Below are positions 29,058-42,354 of a stretch of DNA of 64,000 bases, in pieces (position 1 is the first letter of the stretch; every line of letters starts with the position of its first letter). A model generated the notes under the pieces. The model saw nothing but the letters and a program-made list of their open reading frames with translations. It ran no database searches and was not told the origin of the DNA. A program made the translations under genes and the position numbers. The stretch comes from Cichorium intybus (Eukaryota > Streptophyta > Magnoliopsida > Asterales > Asteraceae), in NCBI GenBank assembly GCA_023525715.1, contig CM042017.1, positions 80,346,857-80,410,856 on the forward strand, given 5' to 3'.

Positions 29058-30266
29058 TGCTGTTTTTCTTATGAATTGTTATAATTGTGTTGTAACCAAG
29101 GGTTTTGTGTGAAAATAATAACCCTTGGGAGGCCAATTTCGTTCATGGTGGCTAGCGTTTCAAAAACCCTAGCCTCCATCCCCTTTTTGCGATTTCCTAG
29201 TTGCCTTGGATAGTAGATTGTTATTTTTGGTAATTATTGATTAATTAAATAACAAGAATCTTTTATCCCATGCTTGCAATTTTCGAAATCTAGGGGATAA
29301 AAATAGGTAACAATTTGATTAATTAGTAATGCCTATTTTTAATTTAATTAATTTAATTAATAGTTTAATTAAAAGATAAATTAAATCACTTAAAGGGTTT
29401 AAATTTAATTTTAAATTATTTCATAATTTGCGAAAATTAAAGGATTAAATCCTAAATATTTTAATAAGATTAAAATACATCTTATACATAGTATAATTAA
29501 AAGTTAATATTATTTTTGTAAGATTAAATTGGTTAGTCTTACCGTTAGTAGGCTTCATTCACAAAACTGTCCTATAAAGAGGGTATAAGGCGACTGCCTA
29601 TAAAATGGTAGTCTAATGGGTGTCCACTCTCACCCACCGCTCTCCTGGTCAGTCGAGTGTCGTTAGCCGAACGGGTTTGATAGAACCGCAGAGCCTCTTA
29701 AAAGTATAATGCTATAATTGAAAGTACTATAACTCTGAAACAAAATCCCAATCTAGTTACTTTAGGTCAAAAATGTGAATGAGTTGCTAATCCATGAAGT
29801 TGCACATTACACTTTGTGAAACATTGGTGGAGCGTGTGTGGTTAACCGGCACACCAATAGGGGTTCACAAAGAGTTGCAATGGGTTTCTCGATTTTACCA
29901 TTATTGATGGAGCGTGTGTGGTTAACCGGCACGTCAATTAGAGATGGTAATTGACTTCGAGAGTACCAAGCTAACTTGCATGGTTATTCACACCCGGTTT
30001 GTGATCCTCGGCATCCCAGTCACAAACAGTGAGGCACATCCGAGATTAAACATGCCATTGAATAGTTCAATGAATCTCAACAGATCTAGGAATGTCATAA
30101 GATGAAATTGATAAGTATATTATCTACCTTAATGACCACTATGTTGTGATTACGGCATCCCTCTTCACATCATAGTTGGGGTATTTTGGGTCCTAGCCTT
30201 AATAAATAATAAATTGGGTAATTATTTAAAAGGATTGATTAAACTAATAAATTATGTTTATTGTAG
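29058..30266 (+). other. Copia leader region (copy 1)
   Basis: AT-rich leader between the primer site and gag. It contains two copies of GCGTGTGTGGTTAACCGGCA (29831-29850 and 29911-29930), about 80 bp apart. No coding frame is seen. Confidence 0.5.
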
Positions 30267-30944
30267 ATGTCTGAATCAAGTGTCTATTCTGCTCCCTCTC
30301 CTCCTTCACCCATTTCTGAGAGCATCAGAATGCACCTGCCAAATATGGAAAGGCTGACTGGCCTCAACTGTAAGGAATGACTTCGCAATTGGAGACTGGT
30401 TCTCGTTATTGCTAGCAAGCTACATCTCACCGAGTATCCGATCCCGGTTCCACCAGAACAAGTCGTCATAAAAGGTATTTATGACAATCATGACTTCTTA
30501 GTTGATGAATCCGAAAAGATTCGTGACCTCATGCTATTGACTATTGACCCCGAGTTCTGCAGAGATTTTGAATCCCTGGGACCATATGAGTTAATGCAGT
30601 TGGTTGAAGAAAAGTTCCAAAAACCAATTGAAGAGGAACGAGTTAGGATCTTCAAAAGACTTGCAGAGTGCAAGCTAAAATAAGGAAGTAGCATCGATTC
30701 GCATGTTCTTCAGATTGAAGCATACATATGCGAATTGTACAAACTTGGTTATTTCATGAGTCAGGAGATGAGTGTAAACATTCTACTCGCTTCGCTGACT
30801 AGTAAGTACGATCTGTTCATTCAGACGTATAGAAAGGAAGACCAGAAAAAGGCCTTTGTGGAAATGCGTCCACTGTTGACTTTATACGAGTCACTCTTGG
30901 ATAGGCATAGCTCCAATGGTTCGGCTACTTCTAGATTGAGTTGA
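30267..30944 (+). pseudogene. Copia gag remnant (copy 1)
   Basis: The frame from ATG 30267 shows the Copia gag-like pattern LTGLNCKEW...W..VL..ASKL and, further on, LQIEAYICELYKLGYFMS. It is broken by TGA at 30378-30380 (unique to this copy), by TAA at 30681-30683 (shared with copy 2), and ends near 30944. The zinc knuckle and pol are not visible. The gag protein packages element RNA in family members; this copy cannot make it whole. Confidence 0.7.
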
Positions 30945-32325
30945 GTGAAGAGACGTAACAAGAAACGATCCAGACCGTCTGGACATGTCTCAAACTGGGA
31001 ATCCACATAATCGGATACAGGCACGAAAAGATTGGAAGACACTCCAAGGTCAAAATATTTGAAAGCTCAGGTATATCTAAAAACCTCAAAACTCATGTTC
31101 CATAATTACTTGATACATAATGTGATAGTCACATTTTGGTTTGTATGCAGGGAATCAGTAAGGTACGAGACTCTGGTGCATAGGAGCACATTTGGATTAT
31201 ATTTCAAGCTCATGTAGTTTTGAAGTTTAGTTAGATACTAAAATCATGTTATTAGCTCATCAGATGTGTATGACATTGTCTATCATATAATACATTGTTC
31301 AAGGATTTTGTTTTTAATAAAATTGTCGATTTTCTTTTAACACCTGTTGTCTGAAATTATCCTTGAAATGTCATATGAGTGTGTTGAATGCATGAATAGT
31401 AATAACTTGAATATTAATGCATCCAAAGCGTTTGGATTCAGGAATTGTGTCCTTCATGATTGTTAAATGTAAATGTCATAAGAATCAATTCAACCAAAGA
31501 TCCAGTTGGACAGGACTTTGGAATCATTTGACTTAGAGTCTCATGATGAATTGAGTTCTAAATGTGTCAAGAAATGAATCAACCAAAGATCCAGTTGGAC
31601 AGGACTTTGGAATCATTTGACTTAGAGTCAGATGATGTTTAAGTTCTTTATAAAGCATATATGGCAAGAAATGAATCACCCAAAGATCCACAGGATAGGA
31701 TTTTGGAATCAGTTGACTTAGAGTCAAGTGATAATTGCAAGTCTTCAACAAAGTAACAAAGTCATAAGTTTACATAGAGATGTAAAAGACATTGAGATTA
31801 GGAGCAACGGACACATCAGTTGCTGCGTATTGCTCGAATCTTCAAATAGAACATATTTGTTTGCGCTTCACGATATTTGTCAATCCGTATGACGAATATG
31901 GCTTCGATTATCGCGTCAAATATGGCTTCGCTTAGCAGAATGAGCGATTGAATTGAAACCTTGAACAGTTCAAGGACTTCAAAGGAAGTACAAGATCCAC
32001 AGAACCTGAGTGATAACATAAACTGAGAGAAATGTTTCACAGTTCATTCTCTTCCAAGAACATTAATAGTTATAATGTGTCTTAGGGAAGATGATGGAGC
32101 CTTGGTCGAAACAGTTCGATCTTCGATGTATGAGATACATTGTCAATTAGTTTCCGGAGAATTAAATACTAAACCAGTCAGACCATATAAACCATATTCT
32201 GACCACATCCTAGAATAAGTAGGTCTTGAAGACACTGTCTGAAATGTAAAGCTGGGATTGTCCCACTTGGACATAGAGTGTCCAGGGTCTTGTAGTGTTC
32301 ATCCGAACCTCATGACTAGCCTGAA
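30945..32325 (+). other. Degenerate Copia interior (copy 1)
   Basis: No coding frame is recognised. A direct repeat of about 100 bp (CAACCAAAGATCCAGTTGGA and following) occurs two to three times at 31490-31730. Confidence 0.5.
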
Positions 32326-34101
32326 TGTAAGACCCGTATCCTTATTATAACATATACTTAAAATAAGAGTGTTAGGAATTATATGATGTTGGTAGTTATA
32401 AAGCTAAGAAAAACTTTAGTTACAATTTCATATGAAAATCAGCATTTTGTGTCGTTTTTAGAAAAATCATAATTAATTCTAGGAAACTCGTTTGGACCTC
32501 AAACCAATGCAAAAAGTTTACAAATTGAGTCTAGTATAATTACCAAAAATAATAGTAAGCTTGAAAATGACATTATCTATGGTAAAAAATGCAATCTTTA
32601 CTGATTAGTTCGGAATTGACAGATTAGATAGTCTGTTTTCAAAAGTTCATAATAAATCATAGAAAAATCATATAAATACGTAAAATACATCACTGGAAAG
32701 GTATTGACATAAATTTCTGGAATATCAAATAAAAACGTGAATTTCATGGGTTTAAAGTCGGCTAAACCAGTCTTGAACAGACTGATTCTAGAAGGTATTA
32801 ATTTCAACAAAGTTATATTATTAAAATCTTTTGTCAAAAGTGTCATGCCATTTTTTATTCAAGAATTCAAGTATAAATACCCCTCAAAACATCTCATAAA
32901 CCACACAACTAAATCTCAATCCAATATATAGAGGTTTCTAAGCACTAGAGTGTACGCAAGTGAGCGGAAGGAAGCTTAAAAGCCTAACGAAGGAGTTATA
33001 GATCCCGACGAATGGTCATAAGGTAACTACAAACCTTTCTATAGCTTAATTAGGTATTGTAAAATAATTTTTGTATTAAGAAGTAGAATATGTAATAAGT
33101 ATAACATATTCATTTCCAACAATAGTAAATAAAAACCTTAAAAACGTCGTTATTATAACAATTCGTAATTCTGAAAATAATACCGATTGATTTACTTATG
33201 AGGACGGTGCCTAGGCCGATTACTTGGGATCTGGTTGTTGGATTTTCCGAAAGGCTAAAATGCTGAAAGGATCCTGCCATCCCATCTAATCTTCTACCTG
33301 GTCGTTCTTTACTTGATAAATCATGGAGTATCATATTGGAATTATTGAAGGGTTTAATGATGCGACTATAATATAGTTAAGGATTAAGAAATGATAGATT
33401 TCTTATTATGTTAACAGTTAAAGTTGAAGGAAATACAAAGCCGAGAAAGATAAACGATATAGTCAACTATAATCAGGTGAGTCTTCTCACTATACTATAG
33501 GTGATATTGCATGCGTATGAAGGAAGATATGTTAGACTAAGGTGATCTTACCTGTTATGATAATTGTATGAATTATTGCTATGATAATGATTGTTTGTGG
33601 ATGGAACGGGATAGCCCGCGAGCCAATAGGCGGAACGGGAATAGCCTGCGAGTCATTAGACGGAACGGGAGAAGCCTGCGAGCGATAAGACAGAACGGGA
33701 ACTGCCCGTGAGTCTTCAGCGGAACAGGGATAGCCCGCGAGTCTCACAGACATATGAATGGTTATGATGTGTTGTATGTTATGTGATGGATCGTATGGTG
33801 TTTTGAGGAACTCACTAAGCTCCGTGCTTACCCTTTCCCTATATAAACTACTGTTTCAGGTACATCAGGTACCCTGGATGGCAAGGCGTGACGTGTATAC
33901 ACTGTGCTGCTTCATTGGAGGACTGTTTTTGAATGGATGCTCCGCTATGTTGTGATTTCATTAACTTTTGTTAATCCTGGGATGTTTTCATTAAACTTAT
34001 AAGTTATGGAATTTTGTAAAAATTAATTAAGTGGCTTTTCTTATATTAAAGTGTTCGTTTAAATTTTTTTTAATTTTACCCTAAAATTTTGGGATGTTAC
34101 A
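32326..34101 (+). repeat. G2 5' LTR (copy 1)
   Basis: This 1776-bp LTR runs TGTAAGACCC...GATGTTACA. It has TATAAATAC at 32872-32880, the 170-bp island shared with G1 at about 33190-33362, CAGGTGAG...CTCAC at 33474-33490, five hairpin units with GAACGGGA..AGCCYGCGAG (33602-33745), and an acceptor-like CTGTTTCAG ending at 33859. Confidence 0.92.
33602..33745 (+). repeat. G2 LTR hairpin array (copy 1)
   Basis: Five units of about 30 bp, each with GAACGGG, a 4-5 nt spacer, then CCYG and YGAG. CGGG and CCCG arms can pair, some through a G-U wobble. The same array is at 45690-45830 and 51504-51650. Confidence 0.75.
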
Positions 34102-35065
34102 AGTTGGTATCAGAGCACAGCTTGAGAGAATCAGGCTCACTTAGTGAGTTCTGGACTCAAGTTGAGGCTTAAGAGTTTTCTTAAAACATTTTTACGAAAG
34201 AAGGATGTTTTATGAAGGGTGAACTGAAGACACAGTGTGTACCGCCAGCCAACGCCAGTATGAGAAAAGGGTTAAGTATTTAATATTGTGGATGTTAAAA
34301 AAAACATATGGTATATGTTTGCTAAAATGCCTGGTAGAGATCACACATTGTGGTATTATTATCTGCTATTTGCTAATAGAACTGTATGCTAGTGCCGATA
34401 GGTTGCTTAGAGATTTCCACTAAGTTGTATACAATATAGACCGAATAGTCATAGAATGTGTGAGTTGACCTTATTGCATGTTCCTTGTTTGGTTGTTGCC
34501 TTAGGGAAGATTCTCTTATTTGAAAGACTGTTTAGTTCGATATTGTATACAACTACGTTCGCGAAACAACCTGTCATCACTGGAGGAAGTTCCGTCTTAG
34601 TTAGAATAGCAGGGTGGGGGTGGGATTCCAAGTATTCCTAGAAGGGTTGACATATGCCTTGTAAGGGCATATGTGTTAAAATTATCGGTGAGAAGCGAAT
34701 TGGATATTTCGAGACGGGTCTTGGAACGAAGATGGATAGGTGTGGAAGGTAGTAGTAGAGCTCCTATGGGGGTGGTGTTTTTAATTTCTTTTTCTTTTTC
34801 GTTTAATATGGAATTAGTTAAAAGAAAATGTAAAATAAAACAAAAAGGGTATAAAAGTCTTTTTATATGGATGAGGGACCAACCATGATAGAAAAATTGA
34901 AACCACAAGGACTATCCTTGAGGTTTTTGAAAGTTAAGGACTAAAGTGGATATCCTGTGAAACCACATGGACCATTTATGAAGTTTTGTCTTAAATCAGA
35001 CACCATAACACGAGCTATTGCTGTCGCGATGAACTATGATATGCATGAGACACTAATGAACAAGC

Positions 35066-35507
35066 TGTTGGATTAGGTGTCTAAGCCATGACTTTGTATT
35101 TGTATTTATCTTATTAATTGAAGCAAAGTCCATTTGGGTTGCCCTCATAGCAGGAGGATTGATGTAGAAGTCAGTAGAAAGAAAGGTTGATTTATTAATT
35201 GGTTAATAAATCAATAGAAATAAATAAATAGTTTATTAATATATTTAAGTGTTAATATATTAATTAGAAACTATAATAATTAATTAGAAATTAATCTAGA
35301 ATTAATTGGATTTAATTTGGAGATTAAATTAACTAATTAAAAGTGCAGTGACTGGTTTTGTATTTATTCAATAGTTGAATAACTGGCTAGCCAGTGGGAG
35401 GACAAAGTTGGTGAGATTTGAGTGGGGCACACTCATAATCTCAAAACCCTAATTAGGGTTTAGAAGCCTTGGTCCAAATTGTCAACAGGCTTGCCCATTA
35501 AGGAGGC
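35066..35507 (+). repeat. Copia 5' LTR, first part (copy 2)
   Basis: Duplicate of 22967-23408. GAGGC at 35503-35507 is the duplicated G1 target site. Confidence 0.9.
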
Positions 35508-36954
35508 TGTAACGACCGTTTTTAAAAAAAACGGTGTGAATAGTACTCCGGCGTGAATAGTAACTCCGCCGTGAATAGTACCCGATAAATGAAGTAAGCG
35601 CTTACCTCATGAATAGTGACGATGATGTCGTGATGATGTCTTGATGACGTCATGAATAGTGTTTTCAAGCCCTATAAATAGAGGCCCAACTTCTTCATTT
35701 CAACCCACAACAAACACCAAACAACCTTACGATATCGAGAAGTGTTCTGGTGAGGAAAAATAGGTCGGGAGGAGTTAAGAGCGAGCGGTAGCTGGTAACG
35801 AGGCGCCCGGGAAGTGTTGGAAGAGCGGAACGGGAAGCGTGTCAAGGCTTTGCGAAAGCGTCAATCTTAAGTGAGTAATCGCTATCGCATTTCCCTAATA
35901 GTTTATAAATGTTAAACTATAAAATGTGGAGGTTATACTATTCGTAATTCCAGAAATTATACCAAATGATTTACTTACGAGGGCGGTGCCTAGGCCGATT
36001 ACATGGGATCTGGTTGTTGGATTTTCCGAAAGGCTAAAATGCTGAAAGGATCCTGCCACCCCATCTAATTTTCTACCTGGCCGTTCTTTACTTGATAAAT
36101 CATGAGGTATCATATTGGAATTATGGAAGGGTTTAATAATACAAGTATGATATCACTAAGAGTCAAAGAGTGATAAGTGTTTTACTGTGTTAACATTTAA
36201 AGAGGAAATACAAAGCAAAGATAAACGTTATAGTCAACTACAGCCAGGTGAGTTTCTCACTAGATTGTGTGGAGGTTATGTGTGCTTTACTGTAGTGTTG
36301 TGTGCTTATAAGATGTTTATGTGTAATACCAAGCTGTGTGTATTTTATTGATAATACACTTTCCTGTGATAGCTATATGGGTTGGGATATGGTGTTTGTA
36401 GTTAGTACTAGACATGTTTAGGTCTAGCATATGGATAATATGGGGGTGACAAATTGAGATATATAGGGTGGCTCGACGTACTAAGCAATGAAGTTTGATT
36501 TATTGAGCAGATACGCATGACCCGACGTACAGGGTATGCGCGGCTCTAAGGGCTAAGCAGAGGAGTTATACTTACTGAGCAGATACGCATGACTCGACGT
36601 ACAGAGTATGCGTGGCTCGAAATGCTGAGTAAAAGACTATAATTCGACGTACTGGGTAGAGCAGGTTATGTGTGATAAATAGCTGTATTTTCCTATAGGG
36701 GTTGAGTATATGTGATTAACATGCTGTGTAGATGTTGGAACTCACTAAGCCGTGTGCTTATCCTTTCCTTATTAAATTATCATTTCAGGTGTACAGGTGA
36801 AAATGACGGCTAGGCATGACGGATACACACTGATGCTGGTTATCTGAGGATCTACGCTGTGAATCGATGTAAAATGTTTTTGAATGTTTTTCAAAATGTT
36901 AATTATTGATATTCATTTAAATAAAGATGTTTTCTTTAAAAGTGGGGTGTTACA
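35508..36954 (+). repeat. G1 5' LTR (copy 2)
   Basis: 1447 bp. It is the state from which copy 1 differs by a local 33-bp replacement at about 24149. Confidence 0.9.
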
Positions 36955-37868
36955 AGTTGGTATCAGAGCCAGAACTTGAGTGAATCAGACTCACTTGATG
37001 GGTTTTGATCTCAGGCTTGAAACTCAAAAGTTTTCTTTGAAGACATTTTTATAAAAAAATAATAATAATAAACGTTGTTTTTCGAATAAGGGGTTGAATG
37101 AACGTTGTTGCAAAGAAGCAGTATGTACCGTCAGCCAACGTCAGTGGGGAAAATGTTTAAATGCTTAGTCTTTATTGCTGTAATATATGATATATGTGTG
37201 CTTAAATGCCTGCTAGAAAACCCCATATTGGTGCACAATTACTTAAGGCCTGCTGTCATGAATAAATACTAGAGTTGATAAGGTGTTTAAGAAACACCAT
37301 TGAAGTGTAGGCAGTAGGGACTAAATAGTCCTAGAATGTTTGAGTTGGTTAGGTTCTTTGTCGGGTGATATCCGTAAGGTAAATCCTTTTTATTTGAAAG
37401 ATTTTCTACGACTATGTTCGTAAAACAACCTGGGGACTTCTGGACAAGTTCTGAAACGGGCGTAGATAGGTGTGGAAGATAGTAGTGGAGCTTCTACTAT
37501 TGAAAGCACAGGATCCGCGTTCGAATCGGGAGTTGGTTATGAGGAATCCAATAAGCTGAGGGTATAACTAATTGGTGTGCATTTGTATTGTCCATTCTAT
37601 TGATTGGCAATCATAGAGTTTATTGGAAACAATTAGGACGCTGGAGATTGAGAATCTAGTGACGTTTCATTTTTTAATAATTATGTAATGAATAGTTGAT
37701 GTGACTATAGTGGATGAGCTGTGCAAAAGTGACACATTAAGTCTCTTCGTTACTCAAAGCACGGATAGTGGATGATAAAAAGAATTGATCGCTAGAATAG
37801 TTGATTTTGATTGACTATAAATAGACGTTATGTTATTTAGAGACTAACATAAGTCGCAGATTCCAGTT

Positions 37869-38345
37869 ATGGAGATAAATGTGAGGCTTCCAGGTCATCT
37901 GCAGTTGCTGGTTAACAAATTTTATCTACAAAGAGTGTCAGACGACTGGAGTATGATGATGACGAAGGCTGAGGATGTATGTGATCGTATTAGTAGAAAT
38001 TGGAATCCCGTAGATGGAGGGCATAATTTGGAAGAAGACATACGTGAACTAAAGCAGTATATATATGTGATAGGTACACGTACGGATATACATATACATA
38101 GTAGAAATATAAGGTTTTATACATGGTGTTGTATGTTTGCAGAATTAGAGCCTTATCCATTCCCGTACAAGAGGTGTACGTGTATACGGAATGAACATAT
38201 AATAACAACTCATGAGAGTAGGGATGATATAGTGGTGTGGCGTAAGGGTATTCACATAGGTAGTGAATACTACAAACGTGTGCATCAGAGTAAGTTAGAT
38301 GTAGCATACCAATGTATCATGTACTTAAAATCTGTTAGTATATGA
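37869..38345 (+). CDS. Unrecognised 158-codon frame in G1 (copy 2)
   Basis: An open frame of 158 codons begins MEINVRLPGHLQLLV and includes a Cys-containing stretch (CCMF, CTCIRN) and an acidic N-terminal half (AEDVCDR, EEDIREL). It has no motif that I can assign to gag, protease, RT, integrase or a known cellular family. The same frame in copy 1 is interrupted, so selection on it looks weak. It may be a remnant of element sequence or a chance frame. It shares the transcript with G1. Confidence 0.25.
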   Translation: MEINVRLPGHLQLLVNKFYLQRVSDDWSMMMTKAEDVCDRISRNWNPVDGGHNLEEDIRELKQYIYVIGTRTDIHIHSRNIRFYTWCCMFAELEPYPFPYKRCTCIRNEHIITTHESRDDIVVWRKGIHIGSEYYKRVHQSKLDVAYQCIMYLKSVSI

Positions 38346-38716
38346 AAATGATGAGTTGAGAAAATATTGCTAACTGACCAAGATAACTGTCTTGTTAGCA
38401 TATGTGTGTTAGGTGTATATGTTTCATAAATGACTAAGTGAGTTTCTCTTAAGTAGGTAACCTGTAGGTGAGTACCATGGGTAAACTGTATCGGTAGCTG
38501 GTTGAATATTGGATATTAGTTGTACGGATGAATACGTGAGTATTAAGTGCTGATAATCCTGGATATGGTATCATATCGTGAGCGGAGATTTTGTAGATGT
38601 ATGTGGAGACTGAGCTGATATGAGGATTGTTGGTGCCATATGGTTGGTTGCAGAACTTTGCAGTTGTGTGTATGTTAGCTGTTAAGCTTTTAGGGCGAAA
38701 AGTTGTTTATGCTGTG

Positions 38717-38901
38717 GGGCTACTAATATTTGTGGTTGGGACCACTTATGCTGTGGGGCTACTTGTACTTGTGGTTGGGACCACTTATTCCGTGGGGCCA
38801 CTAGTACCTGTAGTTGTGACCATTTATTCTGTGGGATTGCTAGTACTTGTGGTTGTGACCACTTATTTAGCGGGGCCACATTACTAGTACATGTGGTGGG
38901 A
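38717..38901 (+). repeat. 39-bp tandem repeat in G1 (copy 2)
   Basis: Duplicate of the array at 26631-26815. Confidence 0.85.
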
Positions 38902-39329
38902 CCACATATGTGTTGTGATGGCCTTATTGGCTGACAGTTCTAAACACACGTGCAGTTGAGTGTTTGGTGAGTTTTCATGACTCGATACCGTAAAGGGTCG
39001 AGGAAATGACGAATAGCTGAGCTGTTGAGGTTGTGAAAAGCAGGGGTTGTGATATGATGTGGTGAATAGGTGATTATGGGTATACGATGCATAACGAGTA
39101 CCATGCATCTATGATGACTGGGAGTGTATGAGATTACATAACACGTATTTTGTAGTCTCAATAGGTTGGCCTAGTTGATTAGAAGTAGTTAAGGTGCTAG
39201 TATTGTGGTAATACCCTTTGGGTTTACTAATACAACCGTATTGTGTTGAAATAGGGAATGATTGAGTGGAAGAATAAGTGTCGACGCTGGAGATTCCGGG
39301 GACGGAATATTATAAAGGGGGGGAGAACT

Positions 39330-40804
39330 TGTAACGACCGTTTTTCAAAAAAAAAAAAAACGTTGTGAATAGTAACTCCGGCGTGAATAGTACTCCGGTG
39401 TGAATAGTTCCCGATAAATGAAGTAAGCGCTTACCTCATGAATAGTGACGATGACGTCGTGATGATGTCTTGATGACGTCGTGATGACGTCATGAATAGT
39501 GTTTTCAAGCCCTATAAATAGAGGCCCAACTTCTTCATTTCAACCCACAACAAACACCAAACAACCTTACTATATCGAGAAGTGTTCTGGTAAGGAAAAA
39601 TAGGTCGGGAGGAGTTAAAAGCTTGCGGTAGCTGGTAACGAGGTGCCCGGGAAGTGTTGGAAAGTGTTGGAAGAGCGGAGCGGGAAGCGTGTCAAGGCTT
39701 TGCGAAAGCGTCAATCTTAAGTGAGTAATCGCTATCGCATTTCCCTAATAGTTTATAAATGTTAAACTATAAAATGTGGAGGTTATACTATTCGTAATTC
39801 CAGAAATTATACCAAATGATTTACTTACGAGGGCGGTGCCTAGGCCGATTACATGGGATCTAGTTGTTGGATTTTCCGAAAGGCTAAAATGCTGAAAGGA
39901 TCCTGCCACCCCATCTAATCTTCTACCTGGCCGTTCTTTACTTGATAAATCATGAGGTATCATATTGGAATTATGGAAGGGTTTAATAATACAACTATGA
40001 TATCACTAAGAGTCAAAGAGTGATAAGTGTTTTACTGTGTTAACAGTTAAAGAGGGAATACAAAGCAAAGATAAACGTTATAGTCAACTACAGCCAGGTG
40101 AGTTTCTCACTACATTGTGTGGATGTTATGTGTGCTTTACTGTAGTGTTGTGTGCTTATAAGATGTTTATGTGTAATACCAAGCTGTGTGTATTTTATTG
40201 ATAATACACTTTCCTGTGATAGCTGTATGGGTTGGGATATGGTGTTTGTAGTTAGTACTAGACATGTTTAGGTCTAGCATGTGGATAATATGGGGGTGAC
40301 AAATTGAGATATATAGGGTGGCTCGACGTACTAAGCAATGAAGTTTGATTTATTGAGCAGATACGCATGACCCGACGTACAGGGTATGCGCGGCTCTAAG
40401 GGCTAAGCAGAGGAGTTAGACTTACTGAGCAGATACGCATGACTCGACGTACAGAGTATCTGCGGCTCGAAATACTGAGTAAAAGACTATAATTCGACGT
40501 ACTGGGTAGAGCAGGTTATGTGTGATAAATAGCTGTATTTTCCTATAGGGGTTGAGTATATGTGATTAACATGCTGTGTAGATGTTGGAACTCACTAAGC
40601 CGTGTGCTTATCCTTTCCCTATTAAATTATCATTTCAGGTATACAGGTGAAAATGACGGCTAGGCATGACGGATACACACTGATGTTGCTTATCTGAGGA
40701 TCTACGCTGTGAATAGATGTAAAATGTTTTTGAATGTTTTTCAAAATGTTAATTATTGATATTCATTTAAATAAAGATGTTTTCTTTAAAAGTGGGGTGT
40801 TACA
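39330..40804 (+). repeat. G1 3' LTR (copy 2)
   Basis: 1475 bp with a longer A-run near the start than copy 1. The palindrome is at 40096-40111. Confidence 0.9.
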
Positions 40805-41132
40805 GAGGCTCCTCTAAGGTTTCAGCTGTAACCCTTGGAGGCTATAAAAGGAACCTCCTGGCTCCCCTTTTCTGCACCACTTTCATCTCTCTGAAGTTAC
40901 TCTGCTGTCTTCTCTCCTCATTCCTTGGGTTTGACTCCATTTGAGGCAGGACACTTGTGCTGCTAGCTTCTGGATCAAGAATCAAAGGTTGGTTCTTCTG
41001 ATTTATTCTTTAGAAATAATTGTTGGCCTTTAGATCCTTATTATATGTTCATAGTAGAAAAACATAGATCTTATTTAGGGTTGCATGTGAACTTAGGAAT
41101 TTTCTAGTTCATGGTTTGTGTAAAACCCTTCA
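40805..41132 (+). repeat. Copia 5' LTR, second part (copy 2)
   Basis: Duplicate of 28716-29043. The primer site follows at 41134. Confidence 0.9.
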
Positions 41133-42354
41133 GTGGTATCAGAGCCTGCTGTTTTTCTTATGAATTGTTATAATTGTGTTGTAACCAAGGGTTTTGTGTG
41201 AAAATAATAACCATTGGGAGGCCAATTTCGTTCATGGTGGCTAGCGTTTCAAAAACCCTAGCCTCCATCCCCTTTTTGCGATTTCCTAGTTGCCTTGGAT
41301 AGTAGATTGTTATTTTTGGTAATTATTGATTAATTAAATAACAAGAATCTTTTATCCCATGCTTGTAATTTTCGAAATCTAGGGGATAAAAATAGGTAAC
41401 AATTTGATTAATTAGTAATGCCTATTTTTAATTTAATTAATTTAATTAATAGTTTAATTAAAAGATAAATTAAATCACTTAAAGGGTTTAAATTTAATTT
41501 TAAATTATTTCATAATTTGCGAAAATTAAAGGATTAAATCCTAAATATTTTAATAAGATTAAAATACATCTTATACATAGTATAATTAAAAGTTAATATT
41601 ATTTTTGTAAGATTAAATTGGTTAGTCTTACCGTTAGTAGGCTTCATTCACAAAACTGTCCTATAAAGAGGGTATAAGGCGACTGCCTATAAAATGGTAG
41701 TCTAATGGGTGTCCACTCTCACCCACCGCTCTCCTGGTCAGTCGAGTGTCGTTAGCCGAACGGGTTTGATAGAACCGCAGAGCCTCTTAAAAGTATAATG
41801 CTATAATTGAAAGTACTATAACTCTGAAACAAAATCCCAATCTAGTTACTTTAGGTCAAAAATGTGAATGAGTTGCTAATCCATGAAGTTGCACATTACA
41901 CTTTGTGAAACATTGGTGGAGCGTGTGTGGTTAACCGGCACACCAATAGGGGTTCACAACGAGTTGCAATGGGTTTCTCGATTTTACCATTATTGATGGA
42001 GCGTGTGTGGTTAACCGGCACGTCAATTAGAGATGGTAATTGACTTCGAGAGTACCAAGCTAACTTGCATGGTTATTCACACCCGGTTTGTGATCCTCGG
42101 CATCCCAGTCAAAACAGTGAGGCACATCCGAGATTAAACATGCCATTGAATAGTTCAATGAATCTCAACAGATCTAGGAATGTCATAAGATGAAATTGAT
42201 AAGTATATTATCTACCTTAATGACCACTATGTTGTGATTACGGCATCCCTCTTCACATCATAGTTGGGGTATTTTGGGTCCTAGCCTTAATAAATAATAA
42301 ATTGGGTAATTATTTAAAAGGATTGATTAAACTAATAAATTATGTTTATTGTAG

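Larger units (their letters stand above)
22667..34766. repeat. 12.1-kb tandem duplication, copy 1
   Basis: Sequence from 22667 on recurs from 34766 on at an offset of 12099, drifting to 12088 through small indels, with only a few dozen differences by eye. Copy 1 ends at 34766, where G2 internal sequence (CTCCTA) jumps to the TIR-transposon sequence (TGGGGGTGG). Copy 2 continues with the undisrupted G2 sequence at 46854. The two parent sequences share only one base (A) at the junction. Confidence 0.92.
32326..34766 (+). mobile_element. G2 Gypsy-like element (copy 1), truncated by the duplication junction
   Basis: It has a complete 5' LTR (32326-34101), primer site and 0.66 kb of interior, cut at 34766 where the second duplication unit begins. 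CTGAA before 32326 is the left TSD. Confidence 0.9.
35508..40804 (+). mobile_element. G1 (copy 2), 5.3 kb
   Basis: Duplicate of 23409-28715 with the same TSD (GAGGC, 40805-40809). The 5' LTR is 35508-36954 and the 3' LTR is 39330-40804. The primer site is near 36958. This copy keeps the GTGAG...CTCAC palindrome in its 5' LTR (36246-36261), and its internal 158-codon frame is open. Confidence 0.92.
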
